Source: a virus. Taken from it: a stretch of 31,879 nucleotides of DNA. Below, one piece after another: positions 1 through 5,955 of the stretch. The stretch is from the IMG/VR virus record IMGVR_UViG_3300009149_003749, positions 1-31,879 of that record. One strand, 5' to 3'. The notes under the pieces were generated by a model. It worked only from the letters and a program-made list of their open reading frames with translations. It searched no databases and was not told where the DNA came from. The position numbers were made by a program, and so were the translations under genes. Position 1 is the first letter of the stretch. Each line of letters begins with the position of its first letter.

Positions 1-31
1 CATTCTTAGGTGTACTAACTAAAATAACGTA

Positions 32-49
32 GATTAGATTTCTCTAATC
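32..49. other. Perfect 7-bp hairpin near left edge
   Basis: The arms GATTAGA and TCTAATC enclose a four-base loop (TTTC on plus, GAAA on minus). It lies just beyond the last minus-strand gene, so it could end that operon, but the sequence after it on the minus strand (TACGTTATTTT) is only moderately T-rich. It may equally be an RNA stabiliser. Confidence 0.4.
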
Positions 50-66
50 AGAGTCTGGTGAACAGT

Positions 67-390
67 TTAACTCCTCCTCACAGAGAAGCCCATAGTTGTC
101 GTAGACACTATGGGTGATTCACTCGATTCTCTTTTGTAAGAATTAAATTCATGAAGACCAACTCTTTCTGAGTTTGTTAGAAACCCTCCAATCCTTTTTA
201 AACCAAAGTCTATATGTTTTATAATACTTCCTCTACTCATACCAAAAGATACAGTACCACCGTATCTAGGACGTTTACCGAATTTATTAAATTTCAAACG
301 GCGAAGTTTTCTCTTCCAAAAGGGTATCTTTTTAATTATTTTAATTTTTCGGTTCCCATTTTTCACAGGTTTTAATTCGTGGTGCAACAC
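67..390 (-). CDS. Small very basic protein, unknown function
   Basis: I do not recognise this protein. It would be up to 107 residues, rich in Lys and Arg in its first half (for example KIIKKIPFWKRKLRRLKFNK) and ending in FSVRRS. The longest form starts with GTG at 390, inside the preceding cysteine protein, giving a 50-base overlap in another frame; a second GTG at 366 is also possible. Neither has a clear Shine-Dalgarno sequence, so expression would rely on translational coupling. The basic composition would fit nucleic-acid binding, but that is only inference. It could be a chance open frame. Confidence 0.4.
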   Translation of the reverse strand: MLHHELKPVKNGNRKIKIIKKIPFWKRKLRRLKFNKFGKRPRYGGTVSFGMSRGSIIKHIDFGLKRIGGFLTNSERVGLHEFNSYKRESSESPIVSTTTMGFSVRRS

Positions 391-559
391 TTGGTTGATG
401 TGAAATCTCTAGTTCATCTATTTCATTAACTACGTCTGAAGTGTGTTCCATGTCATACATACATAATTCAAATGTATTATCATGAGTCATAACAGTTCCA
501 AATCTACACGTTGAACAAGTTTTATTTAATCTTATATTCTCTTTTAATTTCCAATTCAT
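341..559 (-). CDS. Small cysteine-motif protein, possible zinc binding
   Basis: A 72-residue protein with Cys15-x2-Cys18 near the start, Cys33 in the middle and a closing CEKWEPKN segment. Small phage proteins with a CxxC pair and a late Cys followed by a WEP-like tail are common, and the four cysteines could hold a metal ion, but the role is unknown. The ATG at 559 has an AGGAG sequence eight bases upstream, so this start is well supported. It follows rtcB by about 30 bases on the same strand and is probably cotranscribed with it. Confidence 0.75.
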   Translation of the reverse strand: MNWKLKENIRLNKTCSTCRFGTVMTHDNTFELCMYDMEHTSDVVNEIDELEISHQPSVAPRIKTCEKWEPKN

Positions 560-588
560 AAATATTCTCCTAATTTAAATATCTTATA

Positions 589-1791
589 TTATTTTCTTCT
601 TTTTTTATATTTAGCTTTAAGAGTAGCCATAGGGGTAAGTTCAGATATTATTTCAACTAAATCAGTTTGATCTTTCATAACTATTGATATATCCTTATAT
701 GCACCATCTGATTCTCCTAAATCATCCTTACTATTAAGAGTGTGTACAGTTCCTAAATCATCTAGTTTTTTACGTTCTTCTTCAAAATCAAGATTTTTAA
801 TAGCAGCGGTTATACTCATAGATCTTCCAGCACCATGGCTACAGGAATTAAAACTTCTTTTATTACCCAACCCACGAGCAATATAACTATGAGATCCTTG
901 AGATCCGGGTATTAAGACGATTGTTCCTTCTCTGGCCATAACAGAACCTTTCCTATGTACCATTACATTTTGGTTGTAATGATTTTCCATAGCTGCATAA
1001 TTATGTTTTGTATCAACCATGTCATAAAATATAATACCAGGAAATTCATTTCTAAAAATATCTTTAATTCTATTCATCATAAGAAGCCTATTAGCAGCAG
1101 CAAACCTAATACAAAAATCCATTTCTTTTCTATATAAATATGCTTCTTGTGTATCTATTGGTAAGAATGCAAGATCCCATTTAGTAGGTATAGATGAAAA
1201 CCATTTCTCATTTAATTTTTTTGCTATATCATTGTAATGATCACACACACGGTTTCCTAAGTTTCGACTTCCAGAATGTAACATTATTCCTACATTTTCA
1301 TCTTCGTCTACTTGAAATTCTATAAAATGGTTTCCTCCTCCTAGTGTACCTAGTTGTTTTAAGGCACTTTCATATTGTTCACCTACTACTGTATTCTCTA
1401 AACCAGGCATATCGTTCAATGGCATTAATGAAATATCTTGTTTTTCTTTATGATGATTCTTTCCTAAAGGTATAACCTTCCTTATTTCATCCATTAGTCT
1501 TTTACGAGTCCCCTTTGATAATTCTTCCTCATACAGATTGGTTTTTACAAAAGATACACCACATCCTATATCTTTTCCAACTGCATATGGTATTATTACA
1601 TCTTTAGTAGCTATAATAGACTCTATAGGCATACCATATCCTTTATGACACCCACCCATTAGTGCAATATGATGAAATGCAAAAGGCAAATTAGCTAAAT
1701 GCATTGCTTGGTTTAATGCACCTTCTTCTAGATTTTTTAAATCTAACCACATCATTATTGGTATTGGCCCAGTTGATATTACATGTTTCAT
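589..1791 (-). CDS. rtcB: RtcB-type RNA ligase
   Basis: RNA-splicing and repair ligase that joins 2',3'-cyclic phosphate or 3'-phosphate ends to 5'-hydroxyl ends using GTP and Mn2+. The 400-residue length matches bacterial RtcB. Counted from the chosen start, family motifs are DIGCGV (Asp74, Cys77), GGGNHF (His155), LHSGSR (His172), IPGSQGSHSYI near 295, and SCSHGAGR, whose His319 corresponds to the guanylylated histidine. The frame is open to 1854, but ATG 1791 has AAGGAG upstream (CTAAAAAGGAGAATAAAATG) and begins the conserved fold, so I prefer it. No archease gene is visible beside it. In a phage the likely use is repairing tRNAs or other RNAs cut by host anticodon nucleases or toxins; this is inference. 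Metal and catalytic residues all look intact. Confidence 0.95.
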   Translation of the reverse strand: MKHVISTGPIPIMMWLDLKNLEEGALNQAMHLANLPFAFHHIALMGGCHKGYGMPIESIIATKDVIIPYAVGKDIGCGVSFVKTNLYEEELSKGTRKRLMDEIRKVIPLGKNHHKEKQDISLMPLNDMPGLENTVVGEQYESALKQLGTLGGGNHFIEFQVDEDENVGIMLHSGSRNLGNRVCDHYNDIAKKLNEKWFSSIPTKWDLAFLPIDTQEAYLYRKEMDFCIRFAAANRLLMMNRIKDIFRNEFPGIIFYDMVDTKHNYAAMENHYNQNVMVHRKGSVMAREGTIVLIPGSQGSHSYIARGLGNKRSFNSCSHGAGRSMSITAAIKNLDFEEERKKLDDLGTVHTLNSKDDLGESDGAYKDISIVMKDQTDLVEIISELTPMATLKAKYKKRRK

Positions 1792-1822
1792 TTTATTCTC
1801 CTTTTTAGAAATAATCCATAAA

Positions 1823-2566
1823 TTAAAGTTGTGGTAATTCAATACCATTATCAAATATTGTATTTATATCTCCTCTAAAATCAATATTATTAGAGAATTT
1901 TGTATCCATAAATTCTTTTAATTTTTCTACACCATATTCACATATAAAGGTTGATACAAAAAACATAATATTATCTCTATATCCTTTAATAGAATAAATA
2001 TCCTTATTTAAATAAAGAGACCAAGTTGTTTCAAATTCTGTAAGTGTTATACACATTAATCTTGGCCCAAATATGTATTATGTACGGGTGTTTGAAACGC
2101 GTCTCCAATAGTTTGATATCAACAAATAATTATTAAAACGTTTTAAATTTTTCAGATGAGTAAATAATATTAACGATGCTTTAGATTCTACAGTGTAAAC
2201 ATGATTTAAATTATTTAGATTTAATATAGGAGAAAAATCACGAGCAGGTGATCCAAACATATTTAATTCTACAATACTATTAGAATTTTTAAGGAATGAT
2301 AAATCTTTAACATTGGTATCCATTAAATTCAGATATTTCAAATGTTTTAAATTTGATATATATTCTAACTTTTTTAGTTTACACCCAATTAAAACTAATT
2401 TTTCTAAATTAGGCATGTACTCTAAAAAAGATAATACAATATTACATTTGTCAAAATAATGATTATTTATATTAAATTCTGTTTCGTTTTTTAATGTTTT
2501 ACAATAATCATTATTGTTTAATTCTTCTAAAAAATCGGTATATTCTGATTTTCTTGTTATATTCAT
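1823..2566 (-). pseudogene. Leucine-rich-repeat protein interrupted by an in-frame TAA (copy B)
   Basis: Two open stretches, 2078-2566 (162 residues) and 1823-2056 (77 residues), are in the same frame and are separated only by a TAA at 2078-2080 and seven sense codons. The first part has LRRs of the LxxLxLxxxxL type (LEKLVLIGCKLKKLEYI, LKYLNLMDTNVKDLSFL). The second part aligns with the C-terminal region of the neighbouring intact LRR protein, ending FDNGIELPQL against MNDGIKL. Together they give about 247 residues against 263 for the neighbour. ATG 2056 has no Shine-Dalgarno sequence, so the second part is unlikely to be a separate gene. ATG 2566 follows AAAAAGG. This is a nonsense-interrupted paralogue, a readthrough gene or a sequence error. 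LRR domains bind proteins; the partner is unknown. Confidence 0.8.
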
Positions 2567-2585
2567 ATTAGATACCTTTTTATAA

Positions 2586-2643
2586 TTATGATATTAAAAT
2601 TTCTTCATTTAGGAAGAACGTCACAACTTGAAGTTGCGGTAGT
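2586..2643 (-). repeat. Buried coding tail of the LRR family, copy A
   Basis: Read on the minus strand, this stretch encodes CELPQLQVVTFFLNEEILIS and then TAA, one frame away from the LRR gene that ends at 2644. Bases 2586-2639 match 31711-31764 at 47 of 54 positions, and all seven differences are transitions. The same PQL codons end LRR copy B at 1823. It therefore looks like the original C-terminus of the family, cut off here by a frameshift. It contains the near-palindrome CAACTTGAAGTTG. Confidence 0.75.
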
Positions 2644-3435
2644 TCACAATTTAATTCCATCATTCATAATAAGATGTTTTTGTATATCTTCTGATAATAT
2701 CATATATGAATTATCTAATATTAATTTCTTAACTTGTTTGGGTGAATATTTTTTGAATATAATATCTAAGAAATCCATAATGTATTTTTTATCTTTTATT
2801 TTGGCATTTATTAATAATATAAAATCATCAATATTTAACAACCAACCATTAGAATAACAGTGAATTGTAACACCATTAAAAGGATTTGTTTTGTTTTCTA
2901 CACCATATCTAAATTCACATGGTTTATTCCTTGCAGCACAACTTGAATAATACCAATATCTATTTTCTTCTACAATTGTAGAAAAATTAACAGTTTTTAA
3001 ATTTGGTATTTTTGATAATGTTTCAGATGTTATCTGTGTAGTTCTACAAGATAATGATATTAATTTTTTTAATTTTAGTAATGGATCAAAGACTTTTACT
3101 TTATTCAATCCAGTTATTGAGAGATATTGTAAACTTTTTATAGATGATATAGGTGTTAAATCAGTAATTTCAAAATTATAATCCAAATTAAGTTGTATTA
3201 AATTAGTTAAATTTTTTAAAGGAGTTATATCTACTATTCTATTTTTGTCTAAATATGCATAGTGTAGATTTGTCATTTTAGACATAATTGATATATCTTT
3301 TACATTACTAGTTGGTAACAGTTCCAATGATGATATTTTATCTAGAGATTTATCTTTTTCGTTTATACCTGCTTGTCTAAATCCTTTTTCTATTGCAGCA
3401 CTCATGCCTCTAGATACATTATATTTGTTTGCCAC
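2644..3435 (-). CDS. Leucine-rich-repeat protein (copy A)
   Basis: A 263-residue protein with no signal peptide or membrane segment, so probably cytoplasmic or virion-borne. Residues ~40-165 hold repeats of the internalin/SDS22 pattern (LxxLxxLxLxxNxIxDxxPL), for example IVDITPLKNLTNLIQLNL and ITDLTPISSIKSLQYLSI. Residues ~165-263 form a distinct C-terminal region with Cys178 and Cys184. Such domains bind other proteins, but no partner is evident. The start is GTG 3435, with AAAGGGG upstream. Compared with copy B, the 3' end carries a seven-base insertion just before ACCGCAACTT; it shifts the frame so translation stops after NDGIKL instead of running on to 2586. The gene lies in a row of minus-strand accessory genes. 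Confidence 0.85.
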   Translation of the reverse strand: MANKYNVSRGMSAAIEKGFRQAGINEKDKSLDKISSLELLPTSNVKDISIMSKMTNLHYAYLDKNRIVDITPLKNLTNLIQLNLDYNFEITDLTPISSIKSLQYLSITGLNKVKVFDPLLKLKKLISLSCRTTQITSETLSKIPNLKTVNFSTIVEENRYWYYSSCAARNKPCEFRYGVENKTNPFNGVTIHCYSNGWLLNIDDFILLINAKIKDKKYIMDFLDIIFKKYSPKQVKKLILDNSYMILSEDIQKHLIMNDGIKL

Positions 3436-3496
3436 TTATATCCCCTTTGCAACAAGTGTTTGTTAAATATTTAAAATTTTTTGAAATAAAATCTTG

Positions 3497-3901
3497 TCAT
3501 TCGGTAGTTTTATCATGATTGTATTTTATTAGATGATCTATGTAGCTTTTATCATTGCCATTTTCCTTCATAAATAATATAGAAGAAATTATTCGTAACA
3601 TGAGGATGTCCTGGCGAAAATCTTTAAATAACATTTTAAATAATGCTATTATAGCCAAAGGGTTTGTCTTTAATTGATATGATTCCATATGTCCAACTTC
3701 TTTGATATCAAAAATATCATCACTTAATTCTGAACAATATACACTATTTATATACCATTTAAAAAGATATCCCATATCTAATCCCATCCTCGAAAGAATG
3801 TATATAGTTTTTTGTGTTTTTGTATGATTGATCGTATTTATTTGACTTATTAATTCTAATTCTTTTAAAACTAAAAATAACTTTTCTGATCTTGTAATCA
3901 T
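3497..3901 (-). CDS. YwgA/Panacea (DUF4065)-like protein
   Basis: A 134-residue protein from ATG 3901, chosen because AAGGAG lies upstream (ATTAAGGAGATATAAAATG); the frame is open further to 3937 without a better site. The segment around residues 28-62, KTQKTIYILSRMGLD followed by FKWYINSVYCSELSDDI, resembles the YwgA and Panacea/SocA-like families, whose hallmark is KxQKxxYLL then Y.F.WY.YGPYS.EL. Members of those families occur as phage-associated proteins and as antitoxin domains. The glycine-proline of the usual YGPYS is replaced by NSVYC. No toxin gene is obvious next door, so a toxin-antitoxin role is not claimed. Confidence 0.6.
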   Translation of the reverse strand: MITRSEKLFLVLKELELISQINTINHTKTQKTIYILSRMGLDMGYLFKWYINSVYCSELSDDIFDIKEVGHMESYQLKTNPLAIIALFKMLFKDFRQDILMLRIISSILFMKENGNDKSYIDHLIKYNHDKTTE

Positions 3902-3923
3902 TTTATATCTCCTTAATTTGATA

Positions 3924-4097
3924 TTAAATTTTTTCAATCTTCCAATGTTTTGATAAACAATAGGATTTTATAAAGTTTATATTTTTGCCATTCATCCATT
4001 TTAGTATGGGTGCTGTTTTTATCACAATATTGTTTTTAGTAAATATACCTGCTACAAAATAATATGATGATATCCGATATAATATGTTTTCTTTCAT
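3924..4097 (-). CDS. Small conserved phage-type protein, unknown function
   Basis: About 57 residues from ATG 4097. The pattern YYFVAGIFTKNNIVIKTAPI then LKWMNGK and a final KSYCLSKHWKIEKI resembles a small protein widespread in phages (xAGIVxxNGxVxxAAPILxWMxGK...C..KGW.VxxI) for which I know no function. An upstream TTG at 4163 would extend it, but the extension covers the late-type motif and has no fitting ribosome-binding site. The ATG has only a distant AGGG, so initiation is probably weak. It is the first gene of the leftward accessory block. Confidence 0.6.
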   Translation of the reverse strand: MKENILYRISSYYFVAGIFTKNNIVIKTAPILKWMNGKNINFIKSYCLSKHWKIEKI

Positions 4098-4142
4098 GAT
4101 TTTAAATACCCTGCTTAAAACCTGTTTATAAAAAATTTTATT

Positions 4143-4159
4143 GAGGACAAACTGTAAAT
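4143..4159 (+). promoter_or_regulatory. Late-type motif, copy a, with no gene downstream
   Basis: GAGGACAAACTGTAAAT differs from the consensus GGACAAACTTTAAA at one base. Unlike the other six copies it is followed directly by two hairpin terminators rather than an open frame. Confidence 0.55.
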
Positions 4160-4161
4160 AC

Positions 4162-4201
4162 AAGTCACCTTAAAATACAGCCCCTCATAGGTGACTTTTT
4201 T
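4162..4201 (+). terminator. Intrinsic terminator 1 before the tail tube gene
   Basis: A nine-base stem, AAGTCACCT with AGGTGACTT, ends in a run of six T on the plus strand. No plus-strand gene precedes it in the window. Confidence 0.65.
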
Positions 4202-4203
4202 GT

Positions 4204-4240
4204 AGACCGATTTTCTTACATGAAAATCGGTCTTTTTTTA
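4204..4240 (+). terminator. Intrinsic terminator 2 before the tail tube gene
   Basis: A perfect twelve-base stem, AGACCGATTTTC with GAAAATCGGTCT, encloses the loop TTACAT and is followed by a long T run. It is the strongest terminator in the window and points rightward. Confidence 0.85.
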
Positions 4241-4289
4241 TTAGGATGTCCATATAGGTTACTCTAAATTGATTTATCCATAGAAATAC

Positions 4290-4306
4290 GAGGACAAACT
4301 TTAAAT
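4290..4306 (+). promoter_or_regulatory. Late-type motif, copy b (tail tube)
   Basis: GAGGACAAACTTTAAAT lies 33 bases before the tube ATG, after two terminators. The position fits a dedicated promoter for an abundant virion protein. Confidence 0.65.
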
Positions 4307-4339
4307 AAGAAATATAAATAATATAAGGAGGAATTTATT

Positions 4340-5077
4340 ATGGGTTTTGTAAATAGTTTTGCAGCATTGGAAACAAATAGTTTTTCAAGAAAATGGGGAG
4401 GCGGGGGAGATGGTTCTGCTGTTGACCCTTATATATCAGGTTATTTTTTTACACATTGGGCATATTTACCACCTAAGTTGGGTGAGAATATAGCAAAGGC
4501 TGGTGGTCCAGATGGTTTAACAGACGAGAAGGAAGCTCGTAGAATAATGAGAGCATCCTGTCTTGGTGTTACACTTCCTGGTGGAACAGTAAATAAAGCT
4601 GAGTTTACAGGACTTGGTGGGGTCAAATGGTCTGTTCCTACTAATGTAGAATTTGATAATACTGTAACAATTAAATTCTTAGAATTTTCGACCCCTCCAA
4701 TCATGTCTATAATTAGTGGGTGGGTAAGAATGATGAGAGATTACCGTTCAGGTACTACTAATTTGGTTGGTGATGAAGGTGAATATACAAAGAGTAATTA
4801 TGCAGGAACAATGTATTATTACACAACTAAACCAGATGGTAAATTGGTAGAATATTATGCTTGTTTGACAGGTATGTATCCACTTAAAGATCCTATGGAT
4901 CAATATGGTGGGGATATTACTACATATGATAAGTTAGAACTAGATATTGATTTTAATACGGACTGGGTTTGGAGAGAAGACTGGGTTAGAAGTAGGTGTC
5001 AAGCTATATCTGATACAGTTTATGGTGAAAGAGAAACTACTGTTCATAATTATGGTCCAGACGGACCAGAAGCATAA
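4340..5077 (+). CDS. Tail tube protein (T4 gp19-like)
   Basis: A 245-residue soluble virion protein that should stack as rings to form the inner tail tube. The support is the beta-rich tube pattern: VEFDNTVTIKFLEFSTPPI followed by a helix ISGWVRMMRDYRSG, then YYYTTKPDGKLVEYYACLTGMYPL and KLELDIDFNTDW, which resembles the paired strand and helix blocks of myovirus tube proteins. The length is larger than T4 gp19 (about 163 residues), with a glycine-rich N-terminus and a short proline/glycine tail. ATG 4340 is preceded by AAGGAGG. It stands alone as a single-gene unit with its own late-type motif and terminator, as expected for one of the most abundant structural proteins. No sheath gene is in this window. 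Confidence 0.8.
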   Translation: MGFVNSFAALETNSFSRKWGGGGDGSAVDPYISGYFFTHWAYLPPKLGENIAKAGGPDGLTDEKEARRIMRASCLGVTLPGGTVNKAEFTGLGGVKWSVPTNVEFDNTVTIKFLEFSTPPIMSIISGWVRMMRDYRSGTTNLVGDEGEYTKSNYAGTMYYYTTKPDGKLVEYYACLTGMYPLKDPMDQYGGDITTYDKLELDIDFNTDWVWREDWVRSRCQAISDTVYGERETTVHNYGPDGPEA

Positions 5078-5098
5078 ATCTTAGAATAACGTTTTTTA

Positions 5099-5140
5099 AA
5101 GAAAAGGGATGATTCCAAATCATCCCTTTTCTTCTATATA
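5099..5140 (+). terminator. Terminator between tube gene and convergent minus-strand genes
   Basis: A perfect fifteen-base stem, AAGAAAAGGGATGAT with ATCATCCCTTTTCTT, and a five-base loop. The plus strand continues T-rich (TTTTCTTCTAT), so it ends the tube transcript. It can also fold on the minus strand and may stop the convergent operon, with a poorer T run. Confidence 0.85.
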
Positions 5141-5141
5141 A

Positions 5142-5375
5142 TCAATCTCCATTTCCAAGTCTATAAATAATTTTTACCAACAATATTATAATTAGGATAA
5201 CATTAAGAAAGACTAGAATATTAAAAGGGTACATGTGAAAATTACGAATACCAACTAGTGTCCATATTAAACCTGTTGCTGACCATATTATCACACTATC
5301 AACTTCAAGGTTAGTTCTACCTACCCTTAATAATGCAAGACTAACGCAAAACAAAGAAACAAGCACAAAAATCAT
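5142..5375 (-). CDS. Small membrane protein
   Basis: A 77-residue hydrophobic protein with about three membrane segments (roughly 2-16, 28-42, 51-70) and a charged tail, KIIYRLGNGD. It is not recognised. ATG 5375 overlaps the stop of the preceding gene by four bases (ATGA), so translation is probably coupled. Its size and topology resemble its two upstream neighbours, suggesting a divergent duplicate. A holin or other envelope role is possible but nothing in the sequence shows it. Confidence 0.65.
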   Translation of the reverse strand: MIFVLVSLFCVSLALLRVGRTNLEVDSVIIWSATGLIWTLVGIRNFHMYPFNILVFLNVILIIILLVKIIYRLGNGD

Positions 5376-5623
5376 AACAATTCTCCTTTTCTATTTTTTG
5401 CTATTTTTAATCCCTCGCGTGTAGTTTTCGATACTAATAGAATAATTAAAATTAAATTAATAATTAATCCATTAAAATTATTAATAGATATACAAATATT
5501 AATAAACCAACAACTAAATACAATAAACCACCCAATCTGTATAAACAAATTCCAATTAATAAAAGAATCAAATAGAACAAATAACAAATTCACAATACAT
5601 AAAAAACAAAAAAGATAAATCAT
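5372..5623 (-). CDS. Small membrane protein of the MIYLF-leader family
   Basis: An 83-residue protein beginning MIYLFCF with three hydrophobic stretches (about 1-18, 25-48, 52-66) and a basic C-terminus, TREGLKIAKNRKGELL. The start and the upstream AGAAAGGAATAAAATG block are nearly identical to those of the genes starting at 5914 and 6673, so these genes arose by local duplication. The function is unknown. It overlaps the next gene by four bases. Confidence 0.7.
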   Translation of the reverse strand: MIYLFCFLCIVNLLFVLFDSFINWNLFIQIGWFIVFSCWFINICISINNFNGLIINLILIILLVSKTTREGLKIAKNRKGELL

Positions 5624-5662
5624 TTTATTCCTTTCTGACCTTTCGGAGTTTAAATTAAAATA
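5613..5662 (-). repeat. Shared leader element, copy 1
   Basis: The upstream region, ribosome-binding site and first codons (AGAAAGGAATAAAATGATTT) are shared with copies at 5904-5955 and 6663-6715. An adjacent block, TTTCGGAG then TTTAAATTAAAA, is also alike in copy 3. Confidence 0.7.
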
Positions 5663-5671
5663 ATGTTATAA

Positions 5672-5914
5672 TTATCCAACAGGGTCAAATAATTGAAGCC
5701 ATAATAATATAATTAAAAAAACATTCCAAAGAAATACAATCCCATATTCGGGTTGTAAAAAAACAAAATAAATATTTAAAGAATGCATAACAAAATATAT
5801 AATAAAACTGATTCTTTTAATAATGCTTTTTTTAAAAATATTCCCACCACTACAAAAACAAACTACAATAATAAATATGTTTGCAATTATTGAAAATCCA
5901 AAAAGGTAAATCAT
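5672..5914 (-). CDS. Small membrane protein of the MIYLF-leader family
   Basis: An 80-residue protein beginning MIYLFGFSIIANIFIIVVCF, with further hydrophobic segments at about 34-52 and 58-76. The leader matches that of the CYTH protein next upstream. ATG 5914 is preceded by AGAAAGGAATGAA, giving a good ribosome-binding site. Cysteines 19 and 21 lie at the end of the first segment, but there is no lipobox. The function is unknown; it is probably cotranscribed with the CYTH gene. Confidence 0.7.
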   Translation of the reverse strand: MIYLFGFSIIANIFIIVVCFCSGGNIFKKSIIKRISFIIYFVMHSLNIYFVFLQPEYGIVFLWNVFLIILLWLQLFDPVG

Positions 5915-5955
5915 TTCATTCCTTTCTATCCTTTTTAGGTGTTATTAATTAAAAG
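5904..5955 (-). repeat. Shared leader element, copy 2
   Basis: The upstream and start region of the gene at 5914 closely matches the elements at 5613 and 6663, including the AGAAAGGAAT ribosome-binding block and MIYLFGF codons. Confidence 0.7.

Larger units (their letters stand above)
4160..4240 (+). ncRNA. Candidate short RNA between motif and terminators
   Basis: If transcription starts at the motif at 4143-4159, the product would be roughly 45-80 bases and contain two hairpins: AAGTCACCT (4162-4170) with AGGTGACTT (4189-4197), then a second strong hairpin. The first has an 18-base loop with a CCCCTC run at 4181-4186. That run is complementary to GAGGGG, as in the ribosome-binding site at 15447. 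An alternative is that the hairpins only insulate the tube gene from upstream transcription. Confidence 0.3.

Noticed and set aside
1-66. Possible tRNA, because of a hairpin resembling an anticodon arm
   Set aside because: No acceptor stem, no T-loop sequence and no CCA end could be matched on either strand.
2588-2857. Plus-strand frame of 89 codons opposite the LRR gene
   Set aside because: It is antisense to a well-supported LRR frame, has no ribosome-binding site and encodes no recognisable protein.
3924-4163. Longer form of the small protein starting with TTG 4163
   Set aside because: The extension overlaps motif a and the hairpin, has no suitably spaced ribosome-binding site and does not resemble the start of the family.
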